Below are positions 1-5,573 of a DNA stretch of 5,573 nt, one piece after another. This DNA is from Saprospiraceae bacterium. Its GTDB lineage: Bacteria; Bacteroidota; Bacteroidia; Chitinophagales; Saprospiraceae. The notes under the pieces are model-generated. The model did not search any database, was not told the origin of the DNA, and was given only the letters and a program-made list of their open reading frames with translations. Position numbers and translations under genes: made by a program. The first letter of the stretch is position 1. Each line of letters begins with the position of its first letter. The stretch is taken from the NCBI GenBank assembly GCA_014379665.1, contig JACMLK010000025.1, forward strand, positions 1 to 5,573, in the 5' to 3' direction.

Positions 1-2708
1 ATACTTCTGCGGTAACAGGCTTTGTAAGGACTTTATGGGACCTCATGGTCAACAAGAAACCAACACATATAGCCGTTGCCTTTGATCCGAAAGGCGGCAC
101 ATTCAGACATGAATATTATCCCGCGTATAAGGCAAACCGGGATGCTCAGCCTGAAGATATCACTATTGCCATGCAGTATATACCGCAGATAGTAGAAGCC
201 TTCAATATTCCTGTTGTCATGGTACCCAATTATGAAGCAGATGATATCATAGGTACGCTGGCAAAGCAAGCCGAAAAGGAAGGATATACTGTCTACATGG
301 TGACTCCGGATAAAGATTATGCCCAGCTGGTATCCCCCAACATTTACATGTATAAACCAGGAAGACAAGGAAGTGATATAGATATACTTGGTGAAAAGGA
401 AATTTTGGCAAACTGGGAAATTGAACGGGTTGATCAGGTCATTGATGTTCTTGGTTTACAAGGTGACAGTGTAGACAATATCCCCGGAATCCCCGGGATA
501 GGCCCAAAAACCGCCGTTGCTTTGCTAAAAGAATATGGATCCGTTGAAAACATCATTGCCAACGCTGAAAATCTTAAAGGAAAACAAAAAGATAACGTAA
601 TTCAATTTGCCGATCAGGCACTATTATCCAAAAGACTGGCAACGATAGATATTAACTCTCCCATTCAGTTTGATGCCACTAAATTTACACTGGACCCGAT
701 GAACAAGGAAAAAATAAAAGAAATATTCCTTGAACTGGAGTTCAGAACATTAGCACAACAAATATTGGGATATGATTTGACATCGAATAACAAAAGTCAG
801 GCAGGAGTTCAACAGACCCTTTTCGGAGAACCATCTGTGACTCAAAGCAATGGAGTCAACACAGAGGAAAAGGATGAATATTTGATTGCAAAAAGGAACA
901 TCGAAAACACGCCACACACATACCTTCTTGTAGACAGTGAAGATAAAATAAACTCACTTATTGAATTATTAAATAAACAACAAGAAATAAGTTTTGATAC
1001 GGAGACTACAGGTATTGACCCGCATCAGGCAGAAATCGTTGGTATGTCATTCTGTGTAAAACCCGGAGAAGCCTACTATATACCTTTATCGTCAGATAAG
1101 GAAGAAGCAAAAAAAACAATCTCTTTTTTCAAAAATATTTTGGAAAATCAGGCCATCACAAAGATTGGTCAGAATATTAAATACGATATGTCCATCATGA
1201 AGTGGTATGATGTAGAAGTTGCCGGTTCGCTGTATGACACTATGATAACCCACTATCTATGCGAACCCGACCTGAGACATAAGTTGGACTACCTGACAGA
1301 GTCTTATCTGGATTATAGAATGGTCCATATTGAAGAATTAATTGGGAAAGGAGGTAAAAATCAGCTCACTATGAGAGATGTGCCTGTTGATAAAGTAAAA
1401 GAGTACGCTGGCGAAGACGCTGACCTTACGCTTCAGTTGGTACCTGTTATGCAAAAACTGATGGCTGAAAATGAACTGAATGATCTGTATCGGGACATAG
1501 AAGAACCGCTGATCAAAGTTTTATGCGACCTCGAATATGCCGGAATCAGAATTGATGCGGGATTCCTAAACGATTATTCTAAGGAACTTGAAAAAATAAT
1601 CCTTCAAAAAGAACAGGAAATATATAAGAATGCAGGTGTACGTTTCAATATTGCCTCTCCCAGACAAGTTGGGGAAGTCCTTTTTGACAGATTGAAAGTA
1701 CCTTATCGTTGGAAAAAAACATCTTCCGGACAATACTCAACGGATTTTGACAAACTTACCGAACTGGCCGGTGAACACATCGTCATAGATACTATCCTTG
1801 AACATCGCAAGTTTTCAAAATTAAAATCTACCTATGTAGATGCTTTACCTACCATGGTAAACCCTCGCACAGGAAGAGTCCATAGCAATTTCAATCAGGC
1901 AAGGGCGGCTACCGGAAGATTGAGTTCAGAAAATCCCAATCTTCAGAATATTCCGATCAAAGACGAAGCCGGTCGTGAAATCCGAAAAGCGTTCATTCCG
2001 AGAGATGAAAATCATTTGTTGATGGCGGCAGATTATTCTCAGATAGAATTAAGAATTATTGCTGAAATAAGTAATGACAAGTCTATGCTTGAAGCATTTG
2101 TGGCTGGTAACGATTTCCATAAAGCCACAGCAGCAAAAGTGTATAGCGTGCCTTACGACGAAGTAACTTCAGATCAGAGAAGAAATGCAAAAACGGTTAA
2201 TTTTTCCATTACGTATGGTGCGGGTGCTACAAATCTCTCCAGACAGTTGGGCATTTCGAGAAAAGACGCATTGGAATTAATCCAGAATTATTTCAGAGAA
2301 TTTACAGGACTTAAAAATTATATGGATGAGACCGTAAAATTTGCAAGAGAAAACGGGTATGTCAAAACATTATTAGGACGAAGGAGAAATCTGCGGGATA
2401 TCAATTCACGCAATACTTTGACCTCCAGCAATGCCGAAAGAGTAGCCATCAATACACCCATTCAGGGAACTGCTGCCGATATGATCAAAATTGCCATGAT
2501 CAATATTCACAAAGTGTTTATTGACCAAAAGTTGAAATCAAAAATGATCCTTCAGGTTCATGATGAATTGGTTTTTGATGTATACAAACCTGAATTGGAA
2601 AATGTAAAATCTCTGGTAACCGAACTTATGAAAAATGCCATACCGACATTAAAAGTACCTATTATAGTAGAGATAGGTGTTGGCAATAATTGGTTGGAAG
2701 CACATTGA
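1..2708 (+). CDS. polA: DNA polymerase I, 5'-truncated by the window edge
   Basis: Family A DNA polymerase, which removes RNA primers and fills gaps during lagging-strand synthesis and excision repair. The frame is open from base 3, and the 14 codons before the ATG at 45 (TSAVTGFVRTLWDL) match the conserved N-terminal nuclease region, so the true start lies roughly 35 codons upstream. About 901 residues are visible; E. coli Pol I has 928. All three domains look active. Counting from the ATG at 45: the 5'-3' nuclease has D14, E64/D66/D67, D89/D91 and a helix-hairpin-helix region beginning DNIPG (about 144). The proofreading exonuclease has D318/E320 (DTET), N377/D381 and Y454/D458. The polymerase has motif A with D663 (DYSQIELR), motif B with R712, K716, F720 and Y724, and motif C H839-D840-E841. 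F720 corresponds to E. coli F762. Only the first catalytic aspartate of the nuclease is outside the window. Stop TGA at 2706. No strong terminator is visible after it. Confidence 0.98.
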   Translation, partial: TSAVTGFVRTLWDLMVNKKPTHIAVAFDPKGGTFRHEYYPAYKANRDAQPEDITIAMQYIPQIVEAFNIPVVMVPNYEADDIIGTLAKQAEKEGYTVYMVTPDKDYAQLVSPNIYMYKPGRQGSDIDILGEKEILANWEIERVDQVIDVLGLQGDSVDNIPGIPGIGPKTAVALLKEYGSVENIIANAENLKGKQKDNVIQFADQALLSKRLATIDINSPIQFDATKFTLDPMNKEKIKEIFLELEFRTLAQQILGYDLTSNNKSQAGVQQTLFGEPSVTQSNGVNTEEKDEYLIAKRNIENTPHTYLLVDSEDKINSLIELLNKQQEISFDTETTGIDPHQAEIVGMSFCVKPGEAYYIPLSSDKEEAKKTISFFKNILENQAITKIGQNIKYDMSIMKWYDVEVAGSLYDTMITHYLCEPDLRHKLDYLTESYLDYRMVHIEELIGKGGKNQLTMRDVPVDKVKEYAGEDADLTLQLVPVMQKLMAENELNDLYRDIEEPLIKVLCDLEYAGIRIDAGFLNDYSKELEKIILQKEQEIYKNAGVRFNIASPRQVGEVLFDRLKVPYRWKKTSSGQYSTDFDKLTELAGEHIVIDTILEHRKFSKLKSTYVDALPTMVNPRTGRVHSNFNQARAATGRLSSENPNLQNIPIKDEAGREIRKAFIPRDENHLLMAADYSQIELRIIAEISNDKSMLEAFVAGNDFHKATAAKVYSVPYDEVTSDQRRNAKTVNFSITYGAGATNLSRQLGISRKDALELIQNYFREFTGLKNYMDETVKFARENGYVKTLLGRRRNLRDINSRNTLTSSNAERVAINTPIQGTAADMIKIAMINIHKVFIDQKLKSKMILQVHDELVFDVYKPELENVKSLVTELMKNAIPTLKVPIIVEIGVGNNWLEAH

Positions 2709-2749
2709 ATTTTATACCCGTAGATTTCATTTCAGTAGACTGCAGCTTT

Positions 2750-3304
2750 TCACACGTCATTGTTCTGATCATTTCCCGGGTTTAAACTTATTGGATTAAA
2801 TCCTATGGTTGATCTTTGTTTTTCTTCATCATCAAAATCTTCCCATTCCGTAATGTCCCTGATCAACGATTCCATGTGTCTGATGATGAATGGTTCCTTG
2901 AGTTCGTCGGGTCTGAGGATCTCCAGTGAAATTGGCGGTTTGGGTTGACCATACCCTTCTATAAACGGACTCACCAACATAACCATGATCTTTCCATTGA
3001 ACAATTGCTGATAAATTAAAGAACCATTCGACTTGATCATAGTTCTTTTGACACCCGAATCTTCTACATTTTCGGAGATACCGCTACTCGATCTACCCAA
3101 ATCCAGAACGACAGCCTCCAGATTTTCAATATTGTCCCTGACCAGGATTTCAGATTTAGGAAGGTCAGCTTGTTTAAGCATTTCTTCCAGTGATTTTATA
3201 AGCAACGGTTTTACAGTTTCATGCCAGTCAACACGATTTTTCTGCGTATTGTCCTGTACTTGTTTATATTTATTGACTTTGCTGATAAAGGTCCCTAAAT
3301 CCAT
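2750..3304 (-). CDS. Conserved-looking protein of unknown function, 184 aa
   Basis: I do not recognise a named family and assign no function. The sequence resembles uncharacterised proteins I have seen in Bacteroidota, but I cannot confirm this. The protein has no signal peptide, no clear membrane span and no cysteine, so it is probably cytoplasmic. Residues 1-50 are charged and likely helical. Residues 60-145 look like a mixed alpha/beta core, with NLEAVVLDLG (61-70), GSLIYQQLFNGKIMVMLVSP (94-113) and a proline-rich stretch QPKPPISLEILRP (120-132). Residues 153-161 are strongly acidic (EWEDFDDEE), and the tail is rich in Asn and Asp. The start at 3304 is the only good ATG at the N-terminus; no Shine-Dalgarno is seen, and a 14-bp A/T palindrome lies at 3313-3326 just before it. 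It lies 71 bp downstream of the alanine dehydrogenase-like gene on the same strand, with no TAnnTTTG box in the gap, so read-through from that gene is likely. It converges with polA. Confidence 0.8.
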   Translation of the reverse strand: MDLGTFISKVNKYKQVQDNTQKNRVDWHETVKPLLIKSLEEMLKQADLPKSEILVRDNIENLEAVVLDLGRSSSGISENVEDSGVKRTMIKSNGSLIYQQLFNGKIMVMLVSPFIEGYGQPKPPISLEILRPDELKEPFIIRHMESLIRDITEWEDFDDEEKQRSTIGFNPISLNPGNDQNNDV

Positions 3305-3375
3305 ATTGAAAGATTTTTTAAAAAATTTTCGGATACAAAACGCTTGAAGACAAATGATGGAATTTTAAACATACT

Positions 3376-4608
3376 CTAAAGTTTACTGGTCATCAGAAGT
3401 TCCAGACTGGTATATTTCAGTCCAAATCTATTGCTCAGGTATTCATTTGTAATACAACCTTTGTAAGTATAACAACCATTACGGATGCCATGATTTTCAT
3501 AAAGAATATTATCAAAATGTAAACCACTTCCCATTTTAAGAAGTAAGGGAGTTATGATATTACTAATGGCAAGTGAAGCAGTCCGGCTGACTTTTGAAGG
3601 TATGTTGGGGACACAATAATGTATGACGCCATGTTTGATAAAACTCGGATTTTCAAGCGTTGTCAGTCGCGATGTTTCTATACACCCACCCTGATCTATA
3701 CTTACATCAATAATGACCGATCCGCTTTTCATTTTCGTGACCATTTCTTCGGAAACAATGATTGGAGTGCGGCCACTTTTAGAATGGACTGCCCCGATAA
3801 CTACATCTGCACTTGTTAGCTGGTAAGCAAGATAAACAGGATTGAGAGAAGAGGTATGTAAATGCCTGCCTACAGCCGTTTGCAGCCGCATAAGTTTGGT
3901 TATATTATTGTCAAAAACCCTGATAGATGCTCCTAATCCAATAGCTACTTTTATAGCAGTTTCTGCCACCACACCCGAACCTAATATAATAATTTTTGCA
4001 GGAGGGACTCCTGAAACACTACCCAACAAAATGCCTCGACCTCCTTCTTTGCTGTTATTCAGATATTCTGCTGCTGTCAAAATAGCACAAGTTCCTGCTA
4101 TTTCACTCATAATACGCACAATAGGATAACTTCCGTCTTCGGACTGCAGATACTCCATGGCCAGGGCTGTGATTCTTTTTTTCTTTAATTTTTCAAGATA
4201 ATCATCTTTTAACACAGGGAGTTGAAGTGGTGAAATCAGTATCTGATCGGCTACCATCAGATCTATTTCTTCAGAAGTCGGAGGAGCAATCTTAATTAAA
4301 ACCTGTGACTTAAATACTTCTTCTTTACTGAAAGTGATATGGGCTCCTGCTTCTGAATAATGAAGATCACTGAAATTGGAGCGGATTCCTGCACCCGATT
4401 CAATGACCACTTTATGACCATATCCTACTAAGGTACAGATGGATTGTGGTGCAATACCTACCCTGTTTTCACTCAGTATGATTTCTTTAGGAACTCCTAT
4501 AGTCAGACTTTTGGATTTATCGCTGTAAGCAAGTGTCTCCACTTCGGTTTCATATTGCCCTTCCGTAAAAAAGTCAGAAAATATAATTGGTCTGTTAAGT
4601 TTGCTCAT
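3376..4608 (-). CDS. ald: Alanine dehydrogenase-like NAD(P)-binding protein (AlaDH/PNT family)
   Basis: Member of the alanine dehydrogenase/transhydrogenase family, whose classical members interconvert L-alanine and pyruvate plus ammonia with NAD. At 410 residues it is about 40 longer than classical enzymes (about 370), mostly from a ~35-residue N-terminal extension before IGVPKE (37-42). The N-terminal catalytic domain shows ENRVGIAP with R49 (classical R15) and LIKIAPP with K106 (classical K75). The Rossmann segment is IIILGSGVVAETA (206-218) with acidic D233; the third glycine of GxGxxG is Ala. IDVSIDQGG carries D305 (classical D270), and NIPSKVSRTAS (335-345) is conserved. The position of catalytic H96 is Q129, so true alanine dehydrogenase activity is uncertain; the whole subfamily in Bacteroidota appears, from memory, to have this Gln. 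The gene lies 43 bp downstream of tsaE and has its own candidate promoter. Start ATG at 4608. The family assignment is firm; the exact reaction is inferred. Confidence 0.9.
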   Translation of the reverse strand: MSKLNRPIIFSDFFTEGQYETEVETLAYSDKSKSLTIGVPKEIILSENRVGIAPQSICTLVGYGHKVVIESGAGIRSNFSDLHYSEAGAHITFSKEEVFKSQVLIKIAPPTSEEIDLMVADQILISPLQLPVLKDDYLEKLKKKRITALAMEYLQSEDGSYPIVRIMSEIAGTCAILTAAEYLNNSKEGGRGILLGSVSGVPPAKIIILGSGVVAETAIKVAIGLGASIRVFDNNITKLMRLQTAVGRHLHTSSLNPVYLAYQLTSADVVIGAVHSKSGRTPIIVSEEMVTKMKSGSVIIDVSIDQGGCIETSRLTTLENPSFIKHGVIHYCVPNIPSKVSRTASLAISNIITPLLLKMGSGLHFDNILYENHGIRNGCYTYKGCITNEYLSNRFGLKYTSLELLMTSKL

Positions 4609-4627
4609 TTTTTGTATAATGGGAAGA

Positions 4628-4655
4628 CAAAGCTAAAAAAAAATGTAGTACTCAA
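4628..4655 (-). promoter_or_regulatory. Candidate Bacteroidota-type promoter for the alanine dehydrogenase-like gene
   Basis: On the minus strand TAGCTTTG (4635 to 4628) matches the Bacteroidota -7 consensus TAnnTTTG exactly. A TTG (4655 to 4653) lies 17 nt upstream as a possible -33 element, overlapping the end of tsaE. Transcription would begin near 4621, leaving a leader of about a dozen bases before the ATG at 4608. Nine T residues (4643 to 4635, the last being the first base of the box) lie in the spacer. The motif match is seen directly; activity is inferred. Confidence 0.55.
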
Positions 4656-5074
4656 CATTTTTCTATAGCAATTTTGCGGGATTGCATATCCTCAACTACA
4701 ATATTGACCATATAATAATCCTCATCAATAAGAGGGATCACAATCTGTGGCCATTCTATAAAACAATAATCTCCGCTATATAAATATTCTTCTATCCCAA
4801 TTTCCAAAGCTTCGTTTTCGTCCTTCAGCCTGTACAAATCCATATGATATATATGGACACCTTCAGATTGATAATCATTGATCAACGAAAAAGTCGGACT
4901 GGTAACTTCACCGGTATATCCGAGGTCCCGACATAAACACTTTATTAATGTTGTTTTTCCAGCTCCCAGATTTCCATTGAACAAAAATATTTTTGACTCA
5001 TCACATTCAGCCAATATTTTTAATGACAAGGCATTAAGTTCTTCTAAGGTGTGACAGGAGTATTGTTTGTGCAT
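4652..5074 (-). CDS. tsaE: tRNA t6A37 threonylcarbamoyladenosine biosynthesis ATPase TsaE
   Basis: Small P-loop ATPase that works with TsaB and TsaD to form N6-threonylcarbamoyladenosine at position 37 of ANN-decoding tRNAs in the cytoplasm. With the start at 5074 the protein has 140 residues, close to the usual size (E. coli about 153). Visible motifs are the Walker A GNLGAGKTT (34-42), SPTFSLINDY (59-68), the HxDLYRL signature (77-83, with D79) and the EWPQ segment with E107-W108 (107-110), all as in E. coli TsaE. The frame is open upstream to an ATG at 5209, but the extra 45 residues do not resemble TsaE, and a -7-like box at 5169-5176 lies inside that extension, so ATG 5074 is preferred. 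No Shine-Dalgarno is visible. It is the first gene of a probable unit with the alanine dehydrogenase-like gene. The partner genes tsaB, tsaC and tsaD are not in this window. Confidence 0.93.
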   Translation of the reverse strand: MHKQYSCHTLEELNALSLKILAECDESKIFLFNGNLGAGKTTLIKCLCRDLGYTGEVTSPTFSLINDYQSEGVHIYHMDLYRLKDENEALEIGIEEYLYSGDYCFIEWPQIVIPLIDEDYYMVNIVVEDMQSRKIAIEKC

Positions 5075-5168
5075 GTATGGATGCTTACGAATTATATGTA
5101 TGATGAACAATATGTAAATATGCCGTAGTGGACTCTGAAGCCTTTGATTCAAATTTTCGTAACGGGAG

Positions 5169-5176
5169 CAAAGATA
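5169..5176 (-). promoter_or_regulatory. Candidate -7 box upstream of tsaE
   Basis: TATCTTTG on the minus strand (5176 to 5169) matches the TAnnTTTG consensus. I see no convincing TTTG or TTG at the right distance upstream, so the promoter is only half supported. If used, transcription would start near 5162, giving a leader of about 88 nt before the tsaE start at 5074 and excluding the longer reading frame that begins at 5209. Confidence 0.4.
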
Positions 5177-5358
5177 GAAATAGTATTTTTCATTTACCAT
5201 CTCCGGCATTTATATCAGACTTTTCAGGTCCATCCAGGTCCGTTAATCACTTAGTATTTGAATTCCTCCTTAAGAAAAGTAAATAAAAAATTTTTCATAC
5301 CCAATAAGTCAGTCCGAATAAGCCACTTCCTTATAACCAACTAAATATATCTCATATC
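5177..5358. other. Intergenic stretch with no recognised feature
   Basis: I find no convincing coding region, RNA gene or terminator here on either strand. The only minor features are a short direct repeat CAGGTCC (5225-5231 and 5235-5241) and the self-complementary AAAAATTTTT around 5290. The stretch lies upstream of tsaE and could contain control sites for it, but nothing specific is recognisable. Confidence 0.5.
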
Positions 5359-5402
5359 AATGATGTATAAATCATATATGAATAATATATTAATATTATA
5401 CT
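5359..5402. repeat. Very AT-rich block with degenerate 11-bp periodicity
   Basis: This block is almost entirely A and T and contains small palindromes: CATATATG (5373-5380) and TAATATATTA (5383-5392). Cut into 11-mers in phase with the following array it gives AATGATGTATA (5359-5369), AATCATATATG (5370-5380), AATAATATATT (5381-5391) and AATATTATACT (5392-5402). These look like decayed copies of the array unit, and the first resembles the GATGATGTATG variant. The resemblance weakens in AT-only sequence, so the left boundary of the array is uncertain. Confidence 0.5.
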
Positions 5403-5545
5403 GATAATGTATAGACAAAACATAAATAAAGTATAATTAAAGCATAGATAAAGCATAGATAAAGTATGGATAAAGCATGGATAAAGCATGGATAAAGTAT
5501 GGATAAAGTATGGATGATGTATGGATAAAGTATGGATGATGTATG
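5403..5545. repeat. Tandem array of 13 units of 11 bp (consensus GATAAAGYATG)
   Basis: Thirteen contiguous 11-bp units fill 143 bp without gaps. In order: GATAATGTATA, GACAAAACATA, AATAAAGTATA, ATTAAAGCATA, GATAAAGCATA, GATAAAGTATG, GATAAAGCATG twice, GATAAAGTATG twice, GATGATGTATG, GATAAAGTATG, GATGATGTATG. A last degenerate unit, AATCATGTCTC, follows at 5546-5556. Units in the left part end in A, those from 5458 on end in G. There are no spacers, so this is a minisatellite-type or iteron-like array rather than CRISPR. It lies about 330 bp upstream of the tsaE start. Its role is unknown; candidates are a protein-binding array, a replication-linked or curved-DNA element, or neutral expansion by slippage. 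Confidence 0.95.
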
Positions 5546-5573
5546 AATCATGTCTCGTCCTAAAATAGCTATA

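Noticed and set aside
33..368. Minus-strand reading frame of 111 codons within polA
   Set aside because: It lies opposite the highly conserved 5'-nuclease region of PolA and encodes nothing recognisable; it is a shadow of that gene.
2709..2749. Bidirectional terminator between convergent polA and the 184-residue gene
   Set aside because: Only tiny inverted repeats such as CAGT-AG-ACTG and CTGCAG are present, with no GC-rich stem and T tract.
3313..3326. 14-bp A/T palindrome before the 184-residue gene as an operator
   Set aside because: A run of T followed by a run of A arises easily in AT-rich spacers; nothing else supports protein binding.
3033..3347. Plus-strand reading frame of 104 codons
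   Set aside because: It is antisense to the 184-residue gene over most of its length, is rich in Ser and Leu as expected for a shadow frame, and has no start signal.
3842..4129. Plus-strand frames opposite the alanine dehydrogenase-like gene (also 3619-3819 and 4444-4668)
   Set aside because: All are antisense to a gene with strong family motifs and show no protein similarity of their own.
4643..4658. Intrinsic terminator after tsaE (ATGT...ACAT stem followed by T9 on the minus strand)
   Set aside because: The stem is only four A/T-rich pairs with a mismatch inside and would be too unstable; the T tract fits better as part of the promoter spacer.
5403..5545. CRISPR array
   Set aside because: The 11-bp units are contiguous with no unique spacers and no cas genes are nearby.

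Overview
The window is AT-rich bacterial DNA, most likely from Bacteroidota. Four signs point there. Box-like sequences matching the Bacteroidota -7 consensus TAnnTTTG lie in front of two genes. Purine-rich Shine-Dalgarno sequences are missing before the starts. The alanine dehydrogenase-like protein belongs, as far as I remember, to a subfamily typical of that phylum. It also sits beside tsaE, an arrangement I recall from the same phylum. I cannot assign a genus from sequence alone; the proteins look compatible with a Saprospiraceae/Chitinophagales-like lineage, but that is only an impression.

Layout. Positions 1-2708 (+) hold DNA polymerase I (polA). Its first few dozen residues lie before the window, and the frame is open to the left edge, so the ATG at 45 is not the start. 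The three genes that follow are on the opposite strand and converge on polA with a 41-bp gap. Reading in their own direction they are tsaE (5074 to 4652), an alanine dehydrogenase-like gene (4608 to 3376) and an uncharacterised conserved-looking gene (3304 to 2750). The gaps are 43 and 71 bp, which suggests one transcription unit, with a candidate internal promoter directly before the alanine dehydrogenase-like gene.

The last ~500 bp (5075-5573) carry no convincing gene. They hold a candidate -7 box for tsaE, a featureless stretch, an extremely AT-rich block and an array of 11-bp tandem repeats (13 clear units at 5403-5545, with degenerate copies back to about 5359).

The genes serve core functions: DNA repair and lagging-strand processing (PolA), the t6A37 modification of tRNA (TsaE) and probably amino acid redox metabolism (the alanine dehydrogenase-like enzyme). 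I see no defence system, mobile element or CRISPR array. The points most worth a second look are the 11-bp array, the replacement of the catalytic histidine in the alanine dehydrogenase-like protein, and a possible clamp-binding peptide in the PolA linker.
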